From Sebastes aleutianus (lineage: Eukaryota; Chordata; Actinopteri; Perciformes; Sebastidae), in contig CAKAKS010000060.1 in the NCBI GenBank assembly GCA_916700875.1, positions 4,077,334 through 4,141,333 of the forward strand: a stretch of DNA of 64,000 nucleotides, read 5' to 3'. The position numbers were made by a program, and so were the translations under genes. Position 1 is the stretch's first letter, and each line of letters opens with the position of its first letter. This document shows positions 14,401-28,600 of the stretch, in pieces. Under the pieces are notes generated by a model. That model had not been told where the DNA came from. It did not search any database and was given only the letters and a program-made list of their open reading frames with translations.

Positions 14401-17400
14401 AATCAACCGCAAACCTTCAAATTCTACAACCGCCACATGAGGCAAAACAGGAAGAACAGAGCCGACCACATTGTCTGTGACTTATCACCAGTCATCTGGT
14501 CCGGTGGTTCAGTCAACTCCACAGTGCAGGCGCCAAATTTCATACACCACCAGTCCAAATAAACTCACAGATGAGAGCGAGTCTTTTCAGCCATCCAAAT
14601 ATATATATACACTGTATCACCCGTGGCTTGTTACAGTAAGAAATACAGCCTTGCCTGGACTCTTTGACACGACTGCATATGGCCAATTCATCTACTGTAA
14701 AATGTTCATGACCCAGCTATGGCCCCAGAGGTATCACTGTGTGAAATGCTCCCATTTCTCACTGCTCGCTGCATTCCAAACTCTCCATCGAGTGTGATTT
14801 CACATCACAGACCTCCATCTTCAAAAAGTTCTCTAAGAATTACCAGCTTTTTGTTTGCTTAAGCTTAGAAAGCTGCTATCTGAGCAGAGTTTCTGCTTGA
14901 ATAGATCTCAACTACATGGCGCTATCAGGCAACGCACATTTCAGCTATGACAACGCTTATCTAAGGCTGATAAACTTTGAACAGTTAAGTGCCCTAATTA
15001 CTGTCATCTGGGATTCAGACCACAAACGCTTAAACAAATTCTGGAAGGGGCTTGAAGAGCCCTTTTATGCACAATCTGACTATAGGTAGGCCTATACTTT
15101 TCATTCTTTGACATGCAAGCATCAAACATCTGACAGTGATTCCAGATTTGAGCGGAGTGGGAAAGAAACAGCCTGAACAGGACGATTTGAACCAAGCTAA
15201 ACCCATTTGAAAGCACTAGGTTCAAACTATTATACAGGGTACAGTGAACCGAAGACAGGAAAGCTGAAAACAATACCCATTTCTTGCTATTACAGCAATC
15301 AGTTAATAGACGGGTGCCACTCTTCTCAATGGCTCAAAATTGATGCATTACAAATGCTCATCAAGATGAGAGCCCATCCCAACGGGGTATCCGTTTACCT
15401 CAATCACTGTGAAACATCCCTTTACCTCTGAAATAATGCCCTGTTTAAAGGATTGCGTGTGAATTTCTGCAGAGAAAAAAAAACGGCATTACTGACTTCA
15501 GACGAGGCCGTTTTGGGGAAAATGTTTGCAGACCATCACAGGTAATGCATTAAAGGTGCTGTTAAACATTTTCGGAACCACCCACCTTGCTAGGCCTGCT
15601 TGTGAACTGAATGAGGTCAATAGAGGGCTTTTGTGTCTACTGGACATGCTCTGATAAGACTGACAGGTAAGCCGGTGTTAAAAGCACCTGGAATAACTTG
15701 GGCTCTGACCTGAGAGGTAGTTGGCTTTTGAGCATCTGTTTCAACCACAGTAGAGACTCTGTAAACAGATCCCCATGAGGCGAGGTCAAGACCAACCCAG
15801 AGAGTTCCTCAAAAGTGTGTGCAAGTGTTTAACAAGGTCGGTGATTGAGGGCGTGTGTCATGTGTCTTAGCTGAAATAGGATCCCACTCTAATATTGTTG
15901 ATAGTACATGTCATCGTTTGGAGATGGCCCCTGGAGGCCTTCGCACAGGAAAAATCTCATTTGCTCTTGGAACATGTTGGGGATGTTTTTCTGACCATGA
16001 ACAGATTGTTTTGAGGGGGTATAACTAAGTAAAAACAAATCTTCACAAGTGAGTTTGCTTTTAACTTCCTCATTTGTTAAACAGTGATTTGGGAAAGTTG
16101 AAGACTCTTTGTATTAGCTTAGAAATAAGTTAGAACGAAACGGAACCGCCAGTAAACCGCTGACATGATTTATAAACATTTGCTCCTGGGAAGGAGCCAT
16201 TTGATCAGGCCAGATGTTTTTCATTTTCAAGGTTTATCGTCAAGAGGCAAAAGATGAAAAAGGAGCCAAATAGTTTTGCCTTTTATTCCTCCACAGGTCC
16301 AAATTATCAAGTCCGTCGGGAAAACCAAATTACAGTGTGTACGCAAAGAATGAACTAAGAGGTCAAGTTACGCAAAATATACATATACATAGCACAACAC
16401 CAGTTAGGACACCTGCTCTCTCTCTCTAAATCTGGTTACTGTCCACTGAATGTGTCCCCAGAATCTGACAAGCCCCTCGTAATAAGGTCTGCTGGACTTA
16501 TGGCGTCAATGCATCACATCATCTATCATTATGTTGCACAGGCATTCCTGTTATTGTGTCCACCCGCTGTATCTAACTGAATGCAACACTTGGATTGCAA
16601 TATCTCAAAATATGCTGCACACAGAAAACCATGGTGAGAGCATTTCAGAAGAGTCATACATACACGCACAAAAAAGGAATAAGGAATTCCTAAGAGATGA
16701 AACAAGACTTAAAATTGTTGTACTCTACTTAAACGAAGTCTAACTACTAAAAGTATCTTCACATTGTCTCTTTTATTTTTTTTGTTAATTTAACTGCTTG
16801 GGATTTTTGAGGTTGCAGTTTGTGGTTTTGTACTGAGCTGCGTTATATTTTAAGGTGTTTCTAATATTTTTGCTCCTTCATATACAGTAATGTACACCAG
16901 TTTATTAGGTACACCTAGCTAGAACTAATGCAGTCTTATACAACAGCCCTGCCTACCTTATGAAGGTTATAATGTTCAGTTTCTGCTGAAAGGTGTCGAT
17001 TCAACTGTAAGGTCATTGTATCACATTATACTGAGACATTAATGACATAACCTGGGTGGAAACAATATTAGAGACACCAAGGTATGGATATGGATAAAGC
17101 ACAGCTACACAATGAAATAAATATCCAGTATAAAACTAATTCAGCCACACCGAACTCTGTCATCCATTTACAATACTTGTTGGTATGCATTATTGACCCA
17201 TGTAGTGCATGTGCCGTTTGTTTCTTTAGGAAATTATTAATAAGTAGACATTGGATGTTGTTTGTCTGAAGTTCTATGGAGAATGCAAAGTATATCAGCA
17301 CTGTTTTTCAGAACAGATTGGACACACAGACCACAGACATTTGATGTAGAGATATGCAAAATAGCAACAAGTTTGTCACACTTTTTCCCCTCACTGAGCC

Positions 17401-20400
17401 GTAAATATCTCATTTGATGTCACTTATCTAATCACATTTATCACAGTGTTCAGCTGAGTAGTCATCAACATATAAAGAGGACTTTTATAATATACTCATA
17501 TTACAAATCCAAATTGAAATAAAAGCTCTAAATGGCAGTGCTGTGACAGATCTCCTTCTTAAAACGAGTGTCTGCACGCCTCTGCAGAGACTTCTGCTTA
17601 TAAAGCTTTTACTGTTAACTACTGGCCAGATGGGTCAATTACAGGCCATAGTAAAATCTGACTGAAGCCTGAGTCATGCAGTGTCCAAGAGGAGCTCTAT
17701 ATCTGACAGTCTGATACAAGGCACAGACTATCACTGTTCTGTCTGAACTGGACCCACGCAGAAGTCCAGCTAATAGAAACGCTGGGTGATCAGGGGGGAG
17801 AAGGTCAGACAGAGATCATGTGATTACTAACGATGTTTACTACGATGCTCTGTGCGAACGTTTAGGAGTCTGACCTGCAAGTCTGAGGTCCTCAGAAGAC
17901 CTCGGTTTTGTCATGGAGAGGCACAATAATCGACAAATAAACTGCTTCTCATAGTTTGGGAACAAAAGGATGAAATGAATGTTGGTGAGGTTACTGTGGT
18001 GGTTACTCACCGACTCGCACTCCCTGAGTTTCTTCTGAGCACTGTCAAAGTCAAAGTTCACGTACAGGCACTCCACGAACTCTGTAATTGGATCTTTGTA
18101 GGTGTAAGATTCCTGAAAAGAAATTAAATATAATACAATCAATCATTATGTCCAAATACATCTATACGTTCATGAATCAAAGCTGCTATAGCTTACGTTT
18201 TTAATGAAGTCAAAGTTTAGCTATTTTAAGATGAATAAAATAAAGCAGACATACTTAGACATAAACATGAAAAAAATTTCCGACTAATATCAGCATATAC
18301 ATTGGTTTTACGACAGTGACAATAATGACTATGTACTCAAAATAACCACCTGCTGGGTACAATAGCTAAACAAACATAACAATTTATAAGGACCTGAGTG
18401 AAAACACATTTGAGCAGTTCTTAAGAGTCAGAGACCCAACCTGACCTGAGGCCACAGTAGAGAGCACTGGGCACATGTTTTAGTGATTATTACCAACAAC
18501 CCACCGAGACAGTGCTTAGATCTCTGAAGTAGCTACTGTCGTTGGTGGAGAGGGCATCTGTACACGACACATTCATCAGAAGTAATGGGTTCAAGGCTTT
18601 TCCAGCTTGGACCCAAACGCACACACACTCCCTGACCGTAAAAGGAAGCGTTAGCAATGCTATTGGGTTACATGGTCAGTTACTCATCCTCCAAAGCCTG
18701 TATGGCCTATAAGCAATGACCTGATAACTGTGTGCACTTTGTAAACACCGAGGGGGGAGAATAAATAAGAGTGGTACCTGCTGAATGACCTTCACCAAAT
18801 CCTTCAGGACCTGCCGACGCTTGCGGACGTCCTTGTTTGTAATGATCGCTGTGGTCAGGTAACGCAGGATGTGTGGGCACATAGTCTGGATTGCATTGAG
18901 GTACCTGGAAAGAGGGAGGACAGAGGTAATCACTTATCAGACTGATGTAAGCAAAGACATGATCTTTACAAGGACACATAATAGAACATTTTGGCTGCCT
19001 GTTGGGCTCCTGGCATTTAGAACAGAGGGAAAGCCTTTGCAGCTAAAACAGATAAATGTCCTAACAGGACCCTCACTCCTGGACATGGGTCCCAGCTTTA
19101 AGCCGTCTCTTTCATTAGTGTCCTATGAGAGGGAGGAGGAAAAGGAAACCCTGGCAAGAAGATATAGATCAGTGAGCAGGGACCTGCCCAGTAGCTGAAA
19201 CCCAATCCATCAGGGACTGATGTTTCAACCACAGGTCAACTGGCTAAGGGCTGAACACAAGAGACAGGACGCTGTTACAGGCCGATTCTAATCCCACACC
19301 AACTCTGGAGACAATTTTCTGTAAAAACACCACGCACGCACACATGCACATACCACTTTACTTGTCAAGATGGCAATCAATCGACATTAACTGTATCGCC
19401 AAAACTCCTTATTGGTTTCTAAATATCCATCTTTGAACTCCACCCTCCACTCAATCCCAAATTGACCAAATTAAATCTAAAAAGAGGAAGTGGTGTGGGC
19501 CCCTTCAGGTCCCTTGTAGCTGAGGCCAGAGGAACACATGGTGTTCAGAGAAAGAGTGCCGACAACAGTTTAATTAGCTGGAACAATTAAAGGAACAGGG
19601 GACCTGTGGCAGTAGTGATGTTGAGTCTAAAAACAGCAGTGGGCTGCTTGGCAAAGCCATCGTCGTTCTGGTTTTAGGAGGGCTCTCTCCCTCCCTCCCT
19701 TTGTAGTTGCTTGACTCCCGTGGAAGACCGCAACGCTCCGCACTGTGTTCCTGATTAACTTACACCTACTCACTCTCCAGGAGGGGCTCCAATAGCAAGC
19801 AATCTGGCATGAGTCACTGTACCATATCTGCGGGGCATTCACCCTACTCCACTTAGGGGACTTCATCTTTTTCTTTTGAGTCTTGAGGCAACAAGCGTCG
19901 CTGCACTGGTTTGCTGAAGATGCTACTGAGGCATGCAGCCAAGAAATCAAGTATGAGTTCAAATTTCCTCTGTTCTGTTCAAGGGGGGGCTGTGGGAGAA
20001 CACAGAAGAGGGACACGGCAACAAGGTCCCATTTCACAGCTCGTCTGGAGAAGAAAATCATGTCGAACAATTGAAAGAGTGATATAGACAATCGAGTGAC
20101 TCGGGATACGTTACTGTAGCAGTATTTGCCCAGTTTGCACCTGTATCATACTTAGCTACTGAGCATCATTTCCCTCGGAAGTCAGTGCAGTCTGTCACTC
20201 GTACACAAACAAGGCTTTGGACCAACATCTGCTGACTGCAGGGGTAAGGGAGGTCATATGTGGAGCCGAAGGCCAGGCACTGGTCACCGACTTCAACCAA
20301 AGGAAGTACTGACCGTCAAAAGATTGGAAACGAAAGCCAAGCCTCAGTGGGGAAAACATGAGGTTTCTCGACTGTGAAACTGCAAAGCACACAGAACTAC

Positions 20401-22565
20401 CTCAGTTTGTCCACACAGATGGTTGGGTGAGCTTTTCATGAGTAATTATTGGGCAGGCCTCCTTAATCATCCACAATAAAATTAAAAACTGAGTAAAAAT
20501 TCAGGGAACCCGACATTTGACTGTGCTGTGTTGTGGTCGCCTGTCATACTGTCTGTGGACTCCAATCATCTGTACAATTATACAAGCCTGCAATCAGAAC
20601 GGGGGGCGGGGGGGGAGGCAGCAAAGACATCAAAATAGGCGGTGTGCAAATTTTAACACAGTGTATAAAGTTTCCGATCTGCGATACACATGGCCTCGTT
20701 CTCGACTTGGAGAGTAAACAGACCACACGAAAACACACACTTCTGAAAGCACTTTAAAAATACCAGCGGGGTTCATGAAGAAGCCCACCACCCCAAAATG
20801 TGTCGTTAAAGCAAACGGCTTTCTCTAAATCAAGTTAATGTTATAAAATGACTGACCTTTTCTCCGATTCCTCTTAGAATCAGGAATTACCTTTGAGCTA
20901 CCATACAATTTTCAATACAATATACCTTAATATGGACCCAGGCTTGCTTGTTAATAAGGGTGATTTTTTCCAACAAAATTCATATTATTTGTAAACAAAA
21001 ACTGCCTTTTCTGTTTTCTGCTCAAAATTAGCTTGGGTGCATCTGCTTGGATTTGAAAGTTTGGTTCAGCCAAATTCTCTGGACCCTCCCAAATCGTGAT
21101 GAAACAGGCAAGACTCTGAGGTCTATTACGTTTGTTGACCCCCATCCCTAACACTGTGGTAGCCACGGACGTGACACGTATAAAAAACAGAACAGTAGCT
21201 AACTGTAGCCCCAGTTTGTGCCTCTCATACATATGCTGAATTTCCACTGCATGGTACGGCTCGGCTCGGCTCGGCACGGCACGGCACGGCTCGACTTGCT
21301 TTTGGTAGGTACTTTTCTTGATTTTGTTTTCCACTGCAGATAATACCCCCCTCAGTGTAGGTGGGATTCTTACCTGGTCGTAACAGCGAGCGACGCCGCG
21401 TGAAACTGACGCAACATCACCAAACCACCAACCAAAGAGAAACGTTTGCACTTTGTCAATTGACCACAGTGTGGTTTTGTGGGCTGCCATTTGATAAAAT
21501 CTGTGTTGAGTAAATAAAAAAATTGCGCTTGCTAATGATAGTAGCTTGGCTGTTAACGGGTTTGTGCAGGATGTCCCGTGTCGTGCAAGTGACAAGTCTA
21601 GTGACGATTCTCAGATCGGCTCAGATTCCTTGGAACCTCGACCGAGGTGATACCAAAGAAAGTACCAGGTACTATCCGCAACTTTTACCAATGGAAAACC
21701 AAAACAGAACAGTTCAAGCAAGTCAAGACGGGCCGTGCCGTACCAGGCAGTGGAAATGCGGCAATAGCTGCTGTCAAAGCTCCATCAGACTCCCCGTCTT
21801 TCTAGCAGAGAGATGGAGAGTCTGACAGTAGCTTGTCATGGCTGGCTAGCTGTGACTACCAGCTCAGTCAGTCAGTCTCCCCTATGTGCCCAAACCCTCT
21901 GCACCACACACTACGTAACCACGAGACCCGGAGCGGTCTTCAGATCTACACAAATTACGAGGGTGCCTATTTTTCATTTAAAACAGGTTTGCAGCCATGT
22001 ATTTACTGTACCTTAATGGGCCACCAGACCCACGGTTCAACCAAGCTACACAACGTTGCCTTTCCTGCTGCCCTTGTTTGTGGAAATGGATCTTATCTTT
22101 ACAACTACTTCCTGGTATTCTTGTCGACGTTTCGCAAATTTCCAGGATGTAAAAGCAGGGGTTCAAACAAGAAACTAAATAAAATAAAATGATATATGTT
22201 ACTTACTGTGGCTGATACAGAAAGAGCTCAATGATATTGTCTCTGCCCTTGGGGTGGTTGAAGAAGACAAAGAGAGACCAGTGAATGAGCCATGTCCTCT
22301 GCTGGAGAGCCTGGAGAGGGGAGGTGACCGTCTGGACAGGACAAAGATAGAAATAGAGGTAAGAAGGAAGAAAGAAAGGAAGGTGAAAAAGAAGGGGAAA
22401 AAAATCACATTTTTCAATGATAAATACATTTAGCCACAGTCACAAGCTCTCCTATTATCTGGTATGGCACAAGAAAAAAAAAAACAATTCAAGTGTTCAT
22501 GTCTCCTAAATGGCCATCAATCAAACATACAACCACTTCATACTCAAATCCTTAAGTAGTCAGAT

Positions 22566-22621
<56 letters not shown>

Positions 22622-25600
22622 AGTTGAGATGCCACAGCAGAGCTCTACCCAAAGTGAAATGTCAATATGAGAGTCTATGTAAGGGAATCTAAATGTGGTA
22701 TCAAATTCTGAGAAGTGGGGCATTTACGTTGTTATCGATAGTCTCTCTCAGGCGGGTGAGGTCCTCCATGGCAGCCTCCCAGTTCTGCATCAGGATCTCA
22801 GAGGCCAGCTTGCCCCACAGAGAGTTCAGGGCATTCCTGTCTGTAGCCGGGACCTTGGGAACAGACACGGTGCAGAGTTAAAACCTGAAGCAAACAACAC
22901 TACAACATACAAAACAAACTGTTTTTCTACATTTTCCTTATACGGTTTGGCGGTCATACACAGTGAGACTGGGCCACTACGTGCTCGGCTTTAGTGGCAC
23001 TGCTGCACGGTGCAGTCACTTTTCTTATTTATGCTGGATAAATGGATTAAATTATGTCATCCCAAGGGAATGGGACTTGACAGAAAAAGAGAAATGGATC
23101 ATGAAAGACTGTTTAGCTTTTAATAAAAACTAAAATTGCTGCACTTTTAGATACTACAACCACTGCATTGCAGTTGACCAGAGAGTTTCATACTAGATTA
23201 CCACATTAAATAACCGCCAAATATTCCTATATTTGGAGCACGTGTGTCACTATGCTGTCTGAATAGTTTGCTGGAACTAAAACATTTTGGTTTCAGTTGA
23301 GTTTACTTAGTTCATAGGGTAATGCTGAAGGTCTTCAAAACTAATGCCATATCAGCAATGACAGACTTAGAATCAATGTCTGAATCATAGGTTACTATAT
23401 GGGCGTAGTTACAGCAAGCATTTCAAATACCATGTGTCCTGTTTGCAGTTAAGAGTATCCCAGCAATTTAGTATTATGGTTCCATAAAATTGGGGAACAC
23501 ACAACAGACAAAAGAATGGTCAATGTGATGTAGCAGAGGTCCAGATATCCTGGCTTTACCATGACACAGCAGTGGTCAAATGCATCACTGTTAGTATTAA
23601 AAAAGAATGAATTTATATCAACAACAAAAATTATAAAACAAATATTTGGGTCCTCCTACATTCCATATTTTTGCACACTTTACTCCACTTCAGTCATGAG
23701 AATGATAATTGCAAGAATCTCCGCCCATTACATCCAGTAACTCTGGACAACTCTGTCGTTATCACAAGGTAATTAGGCTGAAATATGAACTGACGCTAAC
23801 AAGACACATCTTTGTGAGGATAATCACTCTCAAAAATGTTGCAGGCTACTGTTTCTGATTTCCAGAACAGACTAAAACAAACAAAAAGGAATCAGGTAAT
23901 GAAACACAGGTTAAGAATGCCTCTGAACCTCAGCAAGCCAATCACTCTGTAGTGGACACTGGACTACACCCTAGGGCTCATGGGAAACTCTGTGCCACAG
24001 TAGTTCACGATAACACCAAACACCAGACGCAATGACATGAGTCAAGCAGGAAGTCAGGGTGGGTGTCTGCTGAGCGGCCAGAGGAGCCCAGATCCTAACC
24101 ACACACCCCCGTACACCGTCGGACAGCCGCTGAAGTGGACTGTGAGACACGACAGATGTACGGAGGAAACACTAAAAAAAGAGCAGGTTTCCGTTGGTAC
24201 CCCACAAATTGGTGAGATTATTCGGATATAGAGGTTATTTTTTTTAACTTGGCAACGACCAGTTACACTCTGATAACATTTCAACTGCTATAATATGAGG
24301 CGGTGGAAAGGTCGGGGGAAAATATTTGGAAAATCTCCCGTAGTATTCCCCCAAAGGAGAACACAGTAAGGTGGTGTGTCCATCCATCCAGTAGAGTTTC
24401 TTTGATCACAGTGCCCAACTCAGGTCCATTATGAATGATTTTTTTTAAAGTGCAGAAGTCACAAGAAAGATCAGTATTGTAACAGCGAGAGAAAAAACTG
24501 GCTCCACTGCCAGCGTAAAGGTCAGCGTTTCATCTGCTGAAAGTGTTTTGTTTTGTTTGTTATTTTTTTCCCTCTCTTGGAAGTCCCTGCCTGCTACGTT
24601 TGGCTGACCTCCAGGTCATTATGGCAGCTTTTCTACACACACACACAGTCTGGCTTTCACTAGTGGCCACGCTAGAAAAGTTTCAATACCTGGGTTTTTC
24701 CAGCAGTTACCTTAAGTTTCCATTGGTTTGTGAAATGGGCACATTTTCGCTGACTGACCAGCAACAATAAATTGACTGTGCTGGGGATCCGTCGGGATAC
24801 TCAATCTTTATTCTTAACATTCAATCCCTGCATTAAGTGATGATATGAATAAGTTGCTCTTTTCGGGCTAGGCCACACTGTAACAAGACCTGAGGCATGG
24901 ATTTTGCAAGGCTGGCTTCCTTCGTTTAATTGACTGGGTTTCCCACGTTAAATGACTTTATGGAGCCTCACCTCTCCCATACGGGGGAGGGAGAGACAGA
25001 CAAGGGGCCTGTGAGGATGGGAGGTCCACAAAACACCGAATAGAGGGGAGGGGGGAGAGCAGTATACAGACTCCCACTAATGAAATCCATTTCTACCTTT
25101 TCCTCGTCTAAAAAGCCTCTTGCATTGTCAAGAGTAAGCAACAGATATCTAGTTACAGAGCCTGATCTGCCTGGAACTTAAAATGAGGGGTAAAACAATT
25201 TGAGGGGTAAAAAGAAAACAAAAAAATCGGTACTGGACTTCGAACAACATACCACAATTAAAGCAATTTTGGTTTATTTAGACTGAGTTGCAAAGCCATA
25301 AACAACTGTTGTTGGAACAGTGGGACATATCCGTTGCAAGCTTTTGAAGACTTTTCTTAATGCCTTTTTTTTGGTAGGGAGTGGAAGTGGAAAGCTTGGG
25401 TGAATTTCCCGTCATCTTGTCTCGGATGCAACTCTTCCTTCTACAGATTTGAGCAGATCAGTGAAAAAGCCATCAAATGAAGTGCCCAACTGCTTTGGGT
25501 TAAGAGGGTTGTTTGTAGCGAAGAGGGTTCATCATCGCTCAGAGCCACTGCCAAGTTTTCCAGCATAGTGAATGTGCATGACTAGCCAGAGTCACTGACA

Positions 25601-28600
25601 TCCGAAAGACAAGAGGCAACGCAGTGCGGTATCAAATGCCAATTAGAATAGGAACAAAAGATGGTCTTAATGTTTTTCACTCTAATGAATAGACAAAATG
25701 TTGATCTTATTCTTGCCCATTCTTTCAGGGCTGGGTTTGGCATGAGTCCTTGCCTTACCGCAAAGCTAAATGCTGAACCAAAGACAAACAAAAAGCAGGA
25801 GGACAAGTGAGTGACACTTGGAAACCACTGACTATGCAGACTGGTTCCACTGGTCATTATAAGACATTCAGTTGGGTTGAATTCACTAACACTTGATGCA
25901 AGATAACACCAAAGCAGTCAAATAGAGCTATATTCCCACTGGAAATTTGGTGTTATTTCAAATGGAGCAATACTCTAAATCAACAGGGGTGTAGCTATAA
26001 GCCTGAAGATGCCCTACATGTGACCTTGAAGGCAGCTTCAGAGAAGGCAACAACTGACGCCACCCAGGCGCTGCTGCTTGCATAGTTAATGATGGAATCA
26101 CCTTGGATACAGACCTCATAGTTGCTGTATAGTTCACACCACTTGGCAACTTCACAGTATAGAACTCTGCGGTTGTGATAGTCAATGTGTAAAAAGTCCA
26201 GACATTTGATTTCTCTCCCCATTTCCTGGTTCCATTGGTGAGGAACAAAACAAGTTTAGAACTTATTTTGAAAACTGTTGTGAAGGTGGCAATTCTGAAT
26301 ATCTGAGTCGCTAACTGAATCCCCATTTCCCTTTCAGACATGTAGCAACAACAACAGAAGATTGTTCATGTCAGACGCATTTTCACCTACTGGAAATATT
26401 CCGTGCGCGGGGTTAGCGCCTGAGTTGAGCGTGCAGGAGGCAGGACATCGCGGTTACGCAGCCAGTTCGTAATTTTGGTCATAAACAACCAAAGTCTCTT
26501 GCCGCTCCTTGAATGTCTGATGATTTTGGCGTCGGCCCTTACCGACAGAAGTCCCTGAATCTTGTTATCTCTCCAGTTTGTCATTTTCTTTGGCATCTTC
26601 GTGTAAATGACCCTTCTTCAAACTTGGATGTTTGTATTCTACCGGTCCAACTGATTCAGACATTTGCGTTCTCACATACAGCTCCTCCTGGTGATGTCTA
26701 GATAAGTTCAGGGTTGCTTAGGTCTGGTCACTTGCAGGGGCGCAGTGCTTCAAAGCAACTGGAAACGTGCCACGGGGTCTAGTCAACAGCAGATCAGCGC
26801 CTGCTATAAACTTCTAGTTTGAAGGCACCTTGAACCTAAATAGTAGTTGTTTCTTGACATGTTTGCTACTCAGGGAATTTCCACCTCGCCAAAAATACAG
26901 ATTACTGCAGAGATGCAGCTAGCTGTACTAGCCTACCTCTAATTTTGTAATCAAAGAAAATCCTAGTGCAGAAGATAAAGCTTAACAGCTAATAGGGCTG
27001 GGACGATACTCCTCCCGATTTGATACTATCGCGACACTTGGGCGCAGATTCAATATATATTTAGATTTTTAAGTATTGCGATTGCATGTAATGCTTTTTA
27101 CTTCTGGTGAATATAATCCAATCTATCTTATTTCCATGTTTGTATTTTGTATATACAGTTCCCTTTGTTAACACCTTATTTTGAAAACGTAGTCACACAT
27201 GTATACTTCCGCTGTTTTTGCCAAGACTGTCGCTAGCTCTGAGCTCTCCTAGTCAGCTCCGTTCTCTTTATACATCCATAGTCAGCTCCGTCGGGGCTGT
27301 TTGAATTTATTTAACATAAATCAGTATATGGGTGCTCTACAGTTGTAGCGTCTGACGATTTTGACCACGGAGATGAGAGGGACGACTGGCAATGTGTGAA
27401 ACCCAAAGTGTTTCCATGCTGGTATGTGTAGTGTTTACCACTTTGGATTTAAAATGTGAGGGTGCAGGTTGTATCCACGTGGACCCTCCGCGGTTTTCTA
27501 CTTTTTCGTTTCAGCCGGCTGCGGTTTGTTTTGTTTTTGACAGATACGGAACGGATATGACGTCACATTACTCAGACTACAACAATAAAAGCAGTAACTT
27601 CCTTCTACCTCCGCATAGACTCAAATGAAATAATTACATAGTTTCTGGCATTAAAAAAATCCATATAAAAAAAAAAAGAAAAAAAGAAAAAAAGAAATCG
27701 CAAAACATAAGATAGGATCATGGATGACTTTTTTAACAATCTAAAAAAGAATCCTAAAAGATGAGGCGGCACCTTTCACACAATTAAAACTCCATATTAT
27801 CTAATGTCAATGTGGCAAAACTCTTCTTTTATGACCCAGGCCACTGTAAGGTTTTCAAGTCTGAGAAGCAGCAGCCCTTGCAGTCGAGCTGCACCTAGCC
27901 CATTCACTGCCCAGTTCATCTTTCACTCATTTCTGAGGGCAAAGGGAGAGAAGCCACAAATGCCAGAACCCAGGCAACAAGTTTCTTTGTTTATAGAGGA
28001 AGTAGGGAGTGTGCAAGTGCACTGACAAGAATACTGCCAGTACTCTCTGTGAACTATAATTATCCTCCTCTGCAAAACATACTTTGGCATTATTTGACAT
28101 TTAAAAACACTTGAAAATTATTTAATCAAACTCTTTGTGTTGTGTAGAGTTGTCTTTTTCCTCCAGGTCGCTGTTTTAAATTCAGGTAAGAAAGAGCAGT
28201 CTAATGAAGTGCATACGTGCACGGCCTCCCTGAAACACCTTGCAAAATGTGTGCAACCCTCTTGAAGCTAACTAAGAGATGCCTTGCATAACTTAAGCAC
28301 ACCCCATAAGCTCAGAAGTCGTGACAAGGGACTCTCTGGCCACAGCACTCAAATCAATAAGCTGTCTGCTGAGGCCCGCCCCGTGAGAAGACTACAGACA
28401 GATTATGCAGTCCACCACTGATCACTTGGCCCAGTAAAACATCCTACTCAAGTCCTAGAGCAGCAGTCTCCCCCTAATACACAAGACGTGCAGGGAATTG
28501 AACAGGCAATGACGTAAGCTTTTCACATTCAATTACTTCTAAGTGTTCTTTTCCTCTCCTATGCAAGCATTGGCCTTTTGAGGAATTAAAACAATCTGGC

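Noticed and set aside
19627..20091. 154-residue minus-strand open frame in EIF3E intron 7
   Set aside because: Composition is unlike a folded protein, there is no recognised motif and no splice support.
20951..21595. 214-residue minus-strand open frame
   Set aside because: It runs through the non-autonomous element at 21240-21757 and into flanking DNA; no domain or family motif is visible.
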